Assembly (NCBI GenBank): GCA_026388335.1
Contig: JAPLJZ010000258.1
Coordinates: forward strand, 1-46,792
Direction of reading: 5' to 3'
From: Deltaproteobacteria bacterium
GTDB taxonomy: Bacteria; Desulfobacterota; Syntrophia; Syntrophales; UBA8958
DNA: 46,792 bases
Position 1 is the first letter of the stretch. The number at the start of each line of letters is the position of its first letter. Shown here in pieces: positions 1-8,957 of this stretch. The translations under genes and the position numbers were made by a program. The notes under the pieces were generated by a model, which was given only the letters and a program-made list of their open reading frames with translations, was not told the DNA's origin and searched no databases.

Positions 1-8
1 GACTTATT

Positions 9-37
9 TTGACACTGACTATCAAATCAAGTATAGT
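9..37 (+). promoter_or_regulatory. Sigma70-type promoter of the crotonase gene
   Basis: A -35 hexamer TTGACA (9-14) and a -10 hexamer TATAGT (32-37) are separated by exactly 17 bases. Transcription would start near 44, leaving a leader of about 100 nt before the start codon at 148. This is read directly from sequence and has not been tested. Confidence 0.65.
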
Positions 38-127
38 TTGTAACAAATGAACGATAAATGGTTTGTAACACGTAATTTATATTCAATTAACTATACGTAT
101 TTTATTTAATATTACTTTTATGTAACA
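36..127. promoter_or_regulatory. Repeated TGTAACA operator-like sites
   Basis: GTTTGTAACA occurs twice as a direct repeat (36-45 and 61-70). The core TGTAACA recurs at 121-127. The first copy is part of the interrupted palindrome TTTGT-A-ACAAA and overlaps the -10 hexamer, so a bound protein there would block transcription. The 25-bp spacing of the first two copies places them on roughly similar helix faces. The regulator is not identified. Confidence 0.4.
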
Positions 128-147
128 ATATGGAGGTTAGATAAGTT

Positions 148-888
148 ATGGATTACGTGACGATCCGCACAGACCAATCCCACGCAGGCATCGGCATTCT
201 TACCCTCAACCGCCCCGATAAGCGCAACGCTATTTCCATTCAAATGCGCCGGGAAATCTCGGCCTGCCTGAAGTCATGGAAGGATGATCCAGCCGTCCGG
301 ATTCTCGTTCTGACCGGCGCGGGCAGTACCTTCACCGCCGGTTTCGACCTCAGCGAATTCAATAAGCCCGGACTACTACATGAACTCTATCAGACATCCT
401 CCGAGTATCACCGGGACATCTGGTATTTTCCCAAACCAACGATCGCCGTCATTAATGGCCCGGCCCTGGCGGGGGGCTTCGACCTGGTCAAGCTCTGCGA
501 CATCCGCATTTGCTCCGATGGGGCCAGATTTGGACACCCGGAAATCAAATTCGGCGCCCCTACCCTCTTTACACCCCTCAAGTGGATTGTTGGCGCCGGG
601 CTGGCAAGGGAATTATGCCTCTCCGGACGCATTATCGACGCTGTGGAAGCTTATCGTATCGGACTGATAAATGAGCTGGTGGAAGAAAGCAAACTGCTGG
701 ATCGTGCCTTGGAGATCGCCATAAAAATCATGGAGGCCCCTCAGTACGCCCTGGAACAGACCAAACATTTCTTTCTCGACAACGCCGACCGGGGATTCGA
801 GGAATCATTCTCCATTGAACATGACAAGGGTTTTCAGGAATTCCTCCTGAAACGGGCAGCGGAGGCCCTTCAGAAATCAACGATCTAA
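148..888 (+). CDS. Enoyl-CoA hydratase/isomerase (crotonase) family protein
   Basis: A 246-residue crotonase, close to the family's usual 255-260. It would hydrate or isomerise an acyl-CoA in the cytoplasm, for example in beta-oxidation or an anaerobic aromatic/alicyclic pathway. The oxyanion-hole regions are visible as GSTFTAGFDL (residues 59-68) and NGPALAGGFDL (103-113). Of the two catalytic glutamates of classical hydratases, the second is kept (E132 in GHPEI) but the first is replaced by aspartate (D112 in GGFDL), so the reaction may differ from simple hydration. The start is supported by GGAGG at 132-136 and the upstream promoter. The gene stands alone, convergent with the next gene. 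The substrate cannot be read from sequence. Confidence 0.85.
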   Translation: MDYVTIRTDQSHAGIGILTLNRPDKRNAISIQMRREISACLKSWKDDPAVRILVLTGAGSTFTAGFDLSEFNKPGLLHELYQTSSEYHRDIWYFPKPTIAVINGPALAGGFDLVKLCDIRICSDGARFGHPEIKFGAPTLFTPLKWIVGAGLARELCLSGRIIDAVEAYRIGLINELVEESKLLDRALEIAIKIMEAPQYALEQTKHFFLDNADRGFEESFSIEHDKGFQEFLLKRAAEALQKSTI

Positions 889-949
889 ATGGTCAAACTA
901 CTTTTACTGGACGGCGAGAGAAGGATTTTTCCCAGGAGCTCGATTATTG

Positions 950-2404
950 TTATGATATTGACAAAATGTCACGCATCGCACTTTCAATCTGTCGTCTCTT
1001 CGTCTCCATGGCGTCATCCCGTCCGGCTATGGGTAAAAGGGCAATCCAGGAGCCATATGCCGGCGGTGCCTGCCCCTGGATGAAAAATTCCAGCAGAGAA
1101 AATTCATAATAGACCCTGCGGACGGAAAAGAGAGGATCATCGCCATAGATAAGGCGGGCCATGGCCCGGGCCAGATCACACACCTTAAGAACCCAGTCCA
1201 TGGCCATTCCCGTATAGGATTCAAAATAGTAAACACCCCCTGATTCCCTCCACTTGCCATCCTTCTCCAGTTCTTCTTGCACGGGCGTTCCCGGGAAAGG
1301 GATCAGGCATTCCGTATAGGCGATTTCCGCTCCGTTTTCGAAGAGTTCTTTGGCCAAACGGATTGTTTTCAGCATTGTTTCGACAGTGTCCCATGGACCG
1401 AAAAGGATGAAGCTGACTACGGGCATGAGGTTCTGCTCGATGCAGTAGGATACGCCTCGCTTCAGGTCTTCCGTTGCCATTCCCTTTCCGTAGCGGTCCA
1501 ATATTTCTTGAGCCCCCGATTCTGCCCCCACATAGACAGCCTTGAATCCCGCCTCGCTCAGCCACTGTGCCATGACCGGCTGGCGGCAGAAATCGTCTAT
1601 CCGCCCCTGGACATAGAATTCGGCGCCCTGAGCCAGCCCTTCCTGAATCATCATACCGCAGATTTCCCGGACGCGCCGGGGATGGAAGGTAAAATTATCA
1701 TCGGTGAACATGATCCGTTTCGCCCCGGCTGACCGCAAGGCCCGAATCTCCGTCAAAATCTTCGCCAGTGCTTCCTGACGGACTATCCCCTGATAGAGAC
1801 TCTGAATCGAACAGAAACGACAGTTGTGGTAACATCCACGGCTGGAAGACAGGCTGCGGGTTCGGTAGCAAGAGTTGTCCAGAAGCTGGAAAGCCGGCGG
1901 CGGCATGTCTCCTAAATCCTTCAGCAGGGGCCGGTCAGGATTACACACAATACGATGATCCCTGCGGTAACTAATTCCGGAGATTTTTTCTAAGGAAGGC
2001 ATCGCAAAATTACTCCTCATAAGCTCCCGGAGGGCTTCTTCCCCTTCGCCCCGGACGACCACATCCACCTCTTCATATTCCCTGAGAATCTCCTCGTGAA
2101 GTACGGTGGCGTGGATACCCCCCAGGACAGTCCTGATGGGGGGATGGATTTTTTTTGCCGTCCGGCATGCCGATAGGGTAGCGGCGATACTGCCGGAGAG
2201 TGTGGTGACGCCCATGATCAGGGGTTTTCCCCCTTTCAGGGCACCAATCAAAAGGGCATGGGCTTCCTCCTCGGGACCGATATCCATATCAACAATAGAT
2301 ACGGTAAGTCCGTCTGCAAGGAGAGGCGCTGCCAGGCATTCCAGGCTGAGGGGTGATACTTCCGAAGCGCCGTTAAAGCGCGGATTGACGAGCAGGACGT
2401 CCAT
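950..2404 (-). CDS. B12-binding-domain radical SAM protein
   Basis: A 484-residue protein. The N-terminal ~150 residues resemble a cobalamin-binding Rossmann domain (DVLLVNPRF at the start, GGIHAT near 95). A radical SAM domain follows, with the 4Fe-4S motif RGCYHNCRFC (C191, C195, C198). The classical DxHxxG B12 motif is not evident, as in many members of this group. Family members carry out methylations, cyclisations or ring contractions in lipid or natural-product pathways, often hopanoid or bacteriochlorophyll related. No partner gene is adjacent, so the substrate is unknown. It reads toward the crotonase gene, with 61 bp between the two stops. Confidence 0.85.
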   Translation of the reverse strand: MDVLLVNPRFNGASEVSPLSLECLAAPLLADGLTVSIVDMDIGPEEEAHALLIGALKGGKPLIMGVTTLSGSIAATLSACRTAKKIHPPIRTVLGGIHATVLHEEILREYEEVDVVVRGEGEEALRELMRSNFAMPSLEKISGISYRRDHRIVCNPDRPLLKDLGDMPPPAFQLLDNSCYRTRSLSSSRGCYHNCRFCSIQSLYQGIVRQEALAKILTEIRALRSAGAKRIMFTDDNFTFHPRRVREICGMMIQEGLAQGAEFYVQGRIDDFCRQPVMAQWLSEAGFKAVYVGAESGAQEILDRYGKGMATEDLKRGVSYCIEQNLMPVVSFILFGPWDTVETMLKTIRLAKELFENGAEIAYTECLIPFPGTPVQEELEKDGKWRESGGVYYFESYTGMAMDWVLKVCDLARAMARLIYGDDPLFSVRRVYYEFSLLEFFIQGQAPPAYGSWIALLPIAGRDDAMETKRRQIESAMRDILSIS

Positions 2405-2453
2405 AATAAATCCCTAATGATCTCATGCGAACGGTAATAATTTCGCAAACACC

Positions 2454-2479
2454 GTCACCCCGGCGAAAGCCGGGGTGAC
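2454..2479. repeat. REP-like perfect hairpin with GAAA loop
   Basis: An 11-bp perfect stem (GTCACCCCGGC / GCCGGGGTGAC) closed by a GAAA tetraloop lies between the start of the radical SAM gene and the end of the ligase gene. It has no adjacent T-run, so it is not a typical terminator. It resembles dispersed REP palindromes. Only one copy was seen in this window. Confidence 0.5.
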
Positions 2480-2500
2480 TAAAAGCGGCAGTAAAACCAA

Positions 2501-2536
2501 GGGGCTGGCTTTGTTTATAGAAAACAAGCCAGCCCC
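2501..2536 (-). terminator. Terminator-like hairpin after the acyl-CoA ligase gene
   Basis: An 11-bp stem (GGGGCTGGCTT at 2501-2511, AAGCCAGCCCC at 2526-2536) with an AT-rich loop. On the minus strand it is followed by TTGGTTTTA. It lies about 60 bp past the ligase stop codon, where a Rho-independent terminator would be expected. The T-tract is imperfect. Confidence 0.55.
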
Positions 2537-2543
2537 CCGAAAT

Positions 2544-2603
2544 GATTTGAATCCCAGAATCTAACGATCCTTGGTTTGAACCCCAGAATATTTAGCGGTC
2601 CTT
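2544..2603 (-). repeat. Imperfect tandem duplication of the ligase gene's 3' end
   Basis: Segments 2573-2603 and 2544-2572 are imperfect tandem copies of about 30 bp, both beginning AAGGAYCG on the minus strand. The first copy contains the last codons and stop of the ligase gene; the second lies just beyond it. This looks like a local slippage duplication of the gene end. Confidence 0.5.
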
Positions 2604-4238
2604 GAATGTAACCCGCATTTCCCGCTTCAGGATCTTGCCCGTCGGTGTCTTGGGCAGAGCGTCCACAAAGAAAACCTTCTTTGGGCATTTGAAGGTTGCC
2701 AGTTCGTTACGGCAGTGGGCGATGAGCTCCTTATCGGTCATCGTCTCTCCCGGTTTCAGGACGACAATGGCTGTCACCAACTCCACCCACTTGGGATCGG
2801 GGAGACCAATGACCGCCACTTCCTGGACCCGCTTATCCAGATAGATCGCATCTTCCACCTCTCGGGTCGGAACGTTTTCGCCACCCGTCTTGATCATATC
2901 CTTCTTCCGGTCCGCAACGGTGATGTAGCGGTCCGCATCCATGACGCCGATGTCCCCGGAATGGAACCAGCCGCCCTTCATGGCCTCATCGGTCTTCTCC
3001 GGCTCCTTGAAATACATGATCAGGGCATGGGGGCCCTTCCCGCAGATCTCACCGGGAATGTCCTGTTTGCCGATCGGTGTCCCCGCGTCGTCTTCGAGGC
3101 GGCTCTCCATGTTCAGACCGCCCAATCCCGCAGAACCAAGCTTGGCAAGGGCGTCCTTGGCCTTGAGGATCGTGTGATAGGGCGCCAGTTCCGTCTGGCC
3201 GTAGTAGTTGTATATCTTCACGCCGGGCAGGCGTTCCATCATCTCCTTTAGGATCTCCAACGGCATGATTGAAGCCCCGTAGTAAGCTTTCTTGAGGCTG
3301 GACAGATCCTGCTTGCTGAATTCCGGATTACGGAGCATGCCGATCCAGACCGTGGGGGGGGCAAAGAACATCGTCGCCTTGTAAATGGCGATGTTCTTCA
3401 GGATCTGACCGATATCGGGCATCATCAGGACATTCGTCCCTCCCACCCAGAAGACGGGGTTCATAAATACATCCCGTTGGGCGCAGTGATAGATAGGCAG
3501 GGCGTTGATGTTGATGTCGTCTTCATCGTACTGACCATCCACGATCGTTCCCATATACTGGGCCATAAGGGCCTGGTTGCTGATGATGACACCCTTGGGC
3601 AGGGCTTCCGTGCCGCTGGTGTAGGTCATCTGGCAGGGATCCTCGATGTGGAGAAGCGTATCCGGCTCCGTAGTGGGATATTTTCCGCACCAGTCGTCGA
3701 AATTCAGGAAACGGTCGCTGACCGGGGGCTGTCCCGCCACCTGGTCGGACCAGATCCAGGTCTTCACCGTCGGCACATCGTCGAGGACGTCCTTCACCAG
3801 GTCAAACAGGGCATCTTCAACAATGAATACCTTGCTCTCGGAATGATTGATGCAATAGGAAATGTCCTTTCCCCGGAGCAGATAATTGATGGCCAGATAA
3901 ATCGCCCCGATCTTGCAGCAGGCCATCCAGATCAGGACATGATGGATCGTGTTGTGGGCCAGGATCGCCACGCGATCGTACTTCTGAACCCCCAGATCCC
4001 GGAGCGCATTGGCGACGCGGTTGCATTCCACCTCCAACTGGGCATAGGTTAGGGTTTTGTCCTTATAGATGATGGCCACTTTGTCGGGGTAGTGGTAGGC
4101 GCTCCGGCGAATCATATCGGCGATGACCCAACGATTCACCTTGTTGTACCGGTTCATGAGGTATTCAAGATTCTCTTTATTGATAACAGTATAGCGCTTC
4201 TTTTCTTCTTCCGTTAACGGGGTCAAAATGTTTCCCAT
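2592..4238 (-). CDS. AMP-forming acyl-CoA synthetase (ANL superfamily)
   Basis: A 548-residue ligase that would activate a carboxylic acid to its CoA thioester with ATP. The phosphate-binding loop YTSGTEALPKG (206-216) has Glu where most members have Thr or Ser followed by Gly. The GWFHSGDIG block, the hinge region DRKKDMIKTGGENV and the C-terminal PKTPTGK with the adenylation lysine (about K535) are intact. Length is normal for fatty- or aromatic-acid CoA ligases. The start has a strong GGAGGAG site. It probably feeds acids to the acyl-CoA enzymes nearby. Substrate range is unknown. Confidence 0.9.
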   Translation of the reverse strand: MGNILTPLTEEEKKRYTVINKENLEYLMNRYNKVNRWVIADMIRRSAYHYPDKVAIIYKDKTLTYAQLEVECNRVANALRDLGVQKYDRVAILAHNTIHHVLIWMACCKIGAIYLAINYLLRGKDISYCINHSESKVFIVEDALFDLVKDVLDDVPTVKTWIWSDQVAGQPPVSDRFLNFDDWCGKYPTTEPDTLLHIEDPCQMTYTSGTEALPKGVIISNQALMAQYMGTIVDGQYDEDDININALPIYHCAQRDVFMNPVFWVGGTNVLMMPDIGQILKNIAIYKATMFFAPPTVWIGMLRNPEFSKQDLSSLKKAYYGASIMPLEILKEMMERLPGVKIYNYYGQTELAPYHTILKAKDALAKLGSAGLGGLNMESRLEDDAGTPIGKQDIPGEICGKGPHALIMYFKEPEKTDEAMKGGWFHSGDIGVMDADRYITVADRKKDMIKTGGENVPTREVEDAIYLDKRVQEVAVIGLPDPKWVELVTAIVVLKPGETMTDKELIAHCRNELATFKCPKKVFFVDALPKTPTGKILKREMRVTFKDR

Positions 4239-4343
4239 GTATCTCTCCTCCTTTTTACCTTCACATCAATGTTAATCCGTGATCCAACTCAGAACCATGA
4301 CAATCCTTTTTATGGTTTCCTCGGCCCCTTTTCACCTCCCTTC

Positions 4344-6923
4344 CTACCCCTCAGGGGCGACCCAGCGGCGGATCATCTCAAAGAGCTTTTCCCGCTTGAT
4401 GGGTTTGGTCATATAATCGTTCATTCCTCTGCTCAGGCATTGTTCCCGCTCCGTCACCATGGCGTGGGCCGTAAGGGCAACAATAGGTACTGATTTCGGC
4501 GCAGCGCCGTTTTCTGCCGATCCTCGTATCCCTTCCAGTGCCCTGATCGCTTCTGTAGCCCCATAGCCATCCATCTCCGGCATCTGGATATCCATCAGGA
4601 TGAGATCATACCGTTCGGGCGCCTGCCGGTATGCCTCGACCGCCTCCCGGCCGTTCCCCGCTATTTCGATATTGTAACCCGCTTTTGTCAGAATGCGCTT
4701 CATCAGGAGCTGATTGTCGGGGTTGTCTTCCACAAGGAGAATCAGCACCTCCTGCTTGAGATTGGAACTTACCGATTGTTCGGTAACAAGGATTTCAGAT
4801 TCGTCAACCCCCGCATGTTCCCTTTCTCCGATAATCCTCCCGAGAACGTCGATGAGGGTCTTGCGGCGAACGGGTTTGCGGAGATAAGCGTTGAACCCGG
4901 CCTCCTGGAAGCGGCGGAGCATCCCTTCTGTTGAAGATGAAAACGCGAGAAGCGGGATTCGTGGAATTTTCTCCTCCAAATGACGAATAAGCCGGGCCGT
5001 TTCGTAACCGTCCATGCCCGGCATCTGAATGTCGATGATGGCAAGTTCAAAAGGTTTGCCTTCCGCAGCGGCGCGCAGGATCGTCGCTTCGACATCGGTG
5101 GATTTACTGAGGAGGGTGGCAACCATCCCCTGCCGTCGCAGCAGGTGTCCCAAGATATCGAGATTGGCAGGGTGATCATCAACGACCAGAACCCTTTTCC
5201 CTTGGAGGGATGCAAACAGAACCGGCTCTTCCCTGGGCGCTGTCGCCCCCTCGCAGGCTACGGTAAAATGAAAAACGCTGCCCCGGCCCGGTTCACTTTC
5301 CGCCCAAAGACTTCCGTTCATCATGCTTGCCAGTTCGCGGCTGATGGACAATCCCAACCCCGTTCCGCCGTATCGTCGTGTTGACTCTCCCTGAACCTGC
5401 TGAAAGGAACCAAAAATAAATTCGAGCTTGTCGATCGGGATTCCGATGCCCGTATCCCGGACTTTAATATGTAACCTGACCCGATCATCTTCTCCACCAT
5501 CCACACCAAGATCGACGCCGATTTCTCCTGCTTCGGTAAACTTGACGGCGTTTCCCAGCAGATTGAGGAGCACCTGCCGAAAACGAGCGGGATCTCCCTT
5601 GATCCGGGCCGGCGTCTCATCGGCGATACGGCAGAATAGTTCCACGGGTTTACCGGCAAGGCGGGGCTGAATCAGGTCGCATACTTCGTAAATCATCAAT
5701 TCCGGATCAAAATCTACCATTTCCAAGTGCAAGTGACTGGTTTCAATCTTCGAAAGATCCAGAATATCATCAATGAGGGACAGGAGGACGTCGCCGCTGC
5801 GTTTGATGGTCCGCAGATAATCGGCTTGGTCATGGTTCAGGGTCGTATCGAGAAGGATGTCCGTGAAACCGATAATGCTGTTCATCGGCGTGCGAATTTC
5901 ATGACTCATATTGGCCAAAAATTGACCTTTTGCCACATTCGCCGCTTGGGCGGCAACGGCCAACTGATTGACTCGCTCCAGAGAATCCTGCAACTGGCGG
6001 TTCTTTTCTTCCAGGTTTTCGTTGACCCGGCGCAGTTCCTCTTCCGCCTGTTTGCGGTGGGTAATATCCCGGAGGCAGGCAAGATCCGCCGTTCCCCCCC
6101 GAAAAGGAATGTTGGTCCCGATACCCTCCACCCAAAGCGATCTGCCATCCCTGGTTATGAGTCGATATTCCTCAACGGTTCCCTCCTGCCCGGCTTGACT
6201 CGTCTTTTCCATATTCTGCGCCGCCTTCATCAGACTGTCAGGATGAAGAAATTCCGCCATGTACCTGCCTAAAGCTTCTTCGGGAGAATCCATGCCCATT
6301 ATGCGGGCCATGGCCTGGTTTCCGAAAAGGATGGCGCCGTCCCAACCGATGATGATGACGGGATCGAGCATGCGGTCCACAAGGGTGCGGAAAAGTCCCT
6401 CGCTTTCCCGCAGGGCTTCCTCCATTTTCCTTCGTTCGGTGATATCGCGAGCGACACAACGGATCCCCGTAATCTCGTCCCCATCGCGGAGCAGGTGGAC
6501 ATTCTGACCGATCCAGTTTTCGCGGCCGTCTTTGGTGATCATCGGAAATTCGTGGTAGATGTTGGGGATTTTTTTCAGGAACTGGCGACCCGTAACCTTC
6601 CAGACCTGCTCTCGATAATCCGGTTTAACGAGGACCTCAAAGTGCATCCCGATCAACTCCGCTATCGAATATCCGCTGAGCCTAACTCCCGCACTGTTGA
6701 CGTAGCGGCAATAGCCCACGGTATCCAATTCAAAGATGACCTCGTCTATGGACTCAACTATCTGGCGATAGGAATCCTCTTTAAGCCAGCATTCCCGACC
6801 GATCGCATCCTGTTCCTGCATGCCAGAAATCGTTCCCCATGGTAATAATGGTCTAATAATATTTATCAATGCCAAAAAGAGAACTCCCCTTAAACAAAGA
6901 CGCCTCCCCATCACGGCGATCAT
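4344..6923 (-). CDS. Hybrid sensor histidine kinase: PAS-PAS-HisKA-HATPase-REC-REC
   Basis: An 859-residue two-component kinase. In order: a possible short hydrophobic N-terminus (11-29), PAS 1 (about 50-165), PAS 2 (about 175-290), a coiled linker, HisKA with the phospho-acceptor H341 in MSHEIRTPMN, and an ATPase domain with N458, DTGIGIP (490-496) and GGTGLGLSI. Two receiver domains follow, with phospho-acceptors D631 and D778 and conserved lysines K683 and K840. It should run a multistep phosphorelay. No HPt domain is fused, so an external HPt or partner is implied. The start is uncertain: the upstream ATG has a weak ribosome site, and Met35 (MQEQDA) could start a fully soluble form. It is divergent from the HD-GYP gene. 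Confidence 0.9.
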   Translation of the reverse strand: MIAVMGRRLCLRGVLFLALINIIRPLLPWGTISGMQEQDAIGRECWLKEDSYRQIVESIDEVIFELDTVGYCRYVNSAGVRLSGYSIAELIGMHFEVLVKPDYREQVWKVTGRQFLKKIPNIYHEFPMITKDGRENWIGQNVHLLRDGDEITGIRCVARDITERRKMEEALRESEGLFRTLVDRMLDPVIIIGWDGAILFGNQAMARIMGMDSPEEALGRYMAEFLHPDSLMKAAQNMEKTSQAGQEGTVEEYRLITRDGRSLWVEGIGTNIPFRGGTADLACLRDITHRKQAEEELRRVNENLEEKNRQLQDSLERVNQLAVAAQAANVAKGQFLANMSHEIRTPMNSIIGFTDILLDTTLNHDQADYLRTIKRSGDVLLSLIDDILDLSKIETSHLHLEMVDFDPELMIYEVCDLIQPRLAGKPVELFCRIADETPARIKGDPARFRQVLLNLLGNAVKFTEAGEIGVDLGVDGGEDDRVRLHIKVRDTGIGIPIDKLEFIFGSFQQVQGESTRRYGGTGLGLSISRELASMMNGSLWAESEPGRGSVFHFTVACEGATAPREEPVLFASLQGKRVLVVDDHPANLDILGHLLRRQGMVATLLSKSTDVEATILRAAAEGKPFELAIIDIQMPGMDGYETARLIRHLEEKIPRIPLLAFSSSTEGMLRRFQEAGFNAYLRKPVRRKTLIDVLGRIIGEREHAGVDESEILVTEQSVSSNLKQEVLILLVEDNPDNQLLMKRILTKAGYNIEIAGNGREAVEAYRQAPERYDLILMDIQMPEMDGYGATEAIRALEGIRGSAENGAAPKSVPIVALTAHAMVTEREQCLSRGMNDYMTKPIKREKLFEMIRRWVAPEG

Positions 6924-7219
6924 TTACCGACATGGCGATAAAAAAGAAGAGTATTTGATTTGACTTGATAACTGATATTCTATGAGCTGTCAAATATGAA
7001 ATATAAGAAAGCAACCTTAAAACGCTAGTGAGCGCTACCTGTAAAAACTATTGTTCTTCGTTTCCAACCCGTAATCAATGTTGGCATTCCCTTAGCAATT
7101 TTGATATGGATATAAAACAATTGATATTTGGAGCTTTAGGGAGAAACCAGTATCCTCGACTCAAAACATTACGGGCGCCAATGATTTTGTGGTGACGTTA
7201 TCTAAAGCGGAATTCGCCG
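6924..7219. other. Divergent intergenic region
   Basis: This 296-bp AT-rich gap separates the histidine kinase and the HD-GYP gene, so it must hold both promoters. A spaced inverted repeat ATTTGAC (6958-6964) / GTCAAAT (6989-6995) is visible. No convincing -35/-10 pair was found for either direction. Confidence 0.35.
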
Positions 7220-8830
7220 ATGTCTTTTTTTCGTTCATTAACCCAAGAAAAGTCGAAGAAGATATTTCTGATATCTTTTTTTATATCCTCCCTGTTTCCC
7301 GTCCTGATTGTTATTGTCGCCGGATATTACTACTTGCTCCCGATCCTCGATGCAGATGATATCGATAAATTGAGGGAAGTTTTCGCTTATGGTGTGATGG
7401 TACTCCTCTTCTTTCCCCTCTTGACCTTCTTTCTTATGTTCAGGTGGTTCAGCTTCCTGGAAAGGGTCACGGCCGAAATCACGATGAAGACTATGGAGGT
7501 CAGTGCGGGAAAAAAAGAATTTGCGGGGCAGAATCTGCAAGTCGACGATATTTATCTGTCCGACATACAGAGTAAATACCCGCGAGGGAACGAAGAAAAT
7601 GAAATACAAAGTATCGTCCGTTCCTTCAACGAGATATTCCATACTGCGGCAGATCAGATCGAGGAGCGAAACCGCATCAAGGAGATTCTTGCCGGGCTGA
7701 TCGCCATGGCATCGGACCTGACCTCAGAGCTGGATTTTGATCGCCTCTTTCCCTTGATCATCGGCAAGGTTACAGATGCCATGGCGGCTGAACGCACCAG
7801 CCTTTATGTGGTTGATTGGGAAAAGCGTGAAATTTGGACGAGAGTCGCCCAGGGCATCGGGCAGATACGCCTTCCTCTGGGCGAGGGCATCAGCGGTCGC
7901 GTTGCCGAGTCCGGGGAGATGATCAATGTGGTCGACGCCTGGGAGTTACCCTACTTCAATCGGACCTATGACGAGACGAACAATTTCCGAACTCGCTCCG
8001 TCTTATGTATACCCATCAGAGGTCGTCGCGTACGCCATATCGGGGTGCTTCAGGTCATCAATAAAAGGAGAAAACATCTTTTTGATCATGATGATGAAAT
8101 ACTTATTAAAGGTTTGGTGTCCCAGGTCGGGATCGCCCTTGAAAATTCCCTGCTTGTCGATGAGCTGAAGTTATCCTTTGAAAGATCCATCAGTTCCCTC
8201 TCCGCCATAGTGGACGCGAAGCATCCTTTCACGGCAGGCCACTCAGAGAGGGTTACGGAATATTCCCTGCTTATGGCCGGAGAATTGGGGCTCAGCCAAG
8301 ACCAATGTGAAATGCTAAGGTATGCTTCCCTGCTCCATGACATTGGCAAAATTGGCATCCGCGACGAGATCCTCACTAAAAACGGCGCCTTCACTCCCGA
8401 CGAGTTTAAGGAGATGCAGCTCCATCCTGTCAAGACGAAGGTCATCCTTGAAAAGTTCCATTTTCCCGAACATCTCCGGAGGGTTCCTGAAATCGCCAGT
8501 TGCCACCACGAAAGGATCAATGGCAAAGGGTATCCGGCGGGCCTCCAAGGTGATGAAATCCCCCTGGAATCAAAAATCATGGCCGTTGCCGATGTCTTTG
8601 ACGCCCTGACATCGAAACGGGACTATCCCAAGTACGCCTTTGGCGAGATTCTAAAGGATGATCGTATGCCCATAAACAAGGTGATTGCCATTTTACAGGG
8701 CGATTCGGGGAGTCATTTCGATCCCGTTGTCGTTGATACATTTCAACGATGCCTGAAAAAGGCGCTTCTCCGATACCGGGGCGAGCACTTCCCCCCGGAA
8801 TATGTTGATGAATTTTTACAGCATTGTTGA
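7220..8830 (+). CDS. Membrane GAF/HD-GYP protein, probable c-di-GMP phosphodiesterase
   Basis: A 536-residue inner-membrane signalling protein. Two membrane segments (about 15-43 and 57-80) are followed by a HAMP-like linker, a GAF domain (about 165-310) and an HD-GYP domain (about 320-510). The HD pair is H373-D374 in LLHDIGKIGI. The HHE...GYP signature is complete (CHHERINGKGYP, 428-439), so hydrolysis of c-di-GMP is likely. GAF domains often bind small ligands. The next two small genes follow on the same strand with little space and may be cotranscribed. The ribosome site before the ATG is weak. Confidence 0.88.
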   Translation: MSFFRSLTQEKSKKIFLISFFISSLFPVLIVIVAGYYYLLPILDADDIDKLREVFAYGVMVLLFFPLLTFFLMFRWFSFLERVTAEITMKTMEVSAGKKEFAGQNLQVDDIYLSDIQSKYPRGNEENEIQSIVRSFNEIFHTAADQIEERNRIKEILAGLIAMASDLTSELDFDRLFPLIIGKVTDAMAAERTSLYVVDWEKREIWTRVAQGIGQIRLPLGEGISGRVAESGEMINVVDAWELPYFNRTYDETNNFRTRSVLCIPIRGRRVRHIGVLQVINKRRKHLFDHDDEILIKGLVSQVGIALENSLLVDELKLSFERSISSLSAIVDAKHPFTAGHSERVTEYSLLMAGELGLSQDQCEMLRYASLLHDIGKIGIRDEILTKNGAFTPDEFKEMQLHPVKTKVILEKFHFPEHLRRVPEIASCHHERINGKGYPAGLQGDEIPLESKIMAVADVFDALTSKRDYPKYAFGEILKDDRMPINKVIAILQGDSGSHFDPVVVDTFQRCLKKALLRYRGEHFPPEYVDEFLQHC

Positions 8831-8846
8831 CATATTAGGGAGCCTC

Positions 8847-8957
8847 ATGAATTACAGGTTCATTATTGTTTTTTCGACCTTCCTGATCTGTTTGGTATTA
8901 GCAGTTGTCGTGAATGTCATCTACGGAATAGACGAGGAATTGATAAATGATCAATAA
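8847..8957 (+). CDS. Small single-pass membrane protein (36 aa)
   Basis: A 36-codon frame with ATG at 8847, preceded by AGGGAG at 8837-8842. It encodes a hydrophobic segment (about residues 5-27) ending in GIDEELINDQ. It starts 16 bp after the HD-GYP stop and overlaps the start of the following secreted protein by 11 bp, suggesting translational coupling. No family was recognised. It could be a membrane peptide that acts with the HD-GYP protein or the downstream protein. The composition and coupling support a real gene. Confidence 0.55.
   Translation: MNYRFIIVFSTFLICLVLAVVVNVIYGIDEELINDQ

Noticed and set aside
889-1083. 64-codon plus-strand frame directly after the crotonase stop
   Set aside because: It overlaps the 3' end of the radical SAM gene antisense, lacks a ribosome site and has an unlikely composition.
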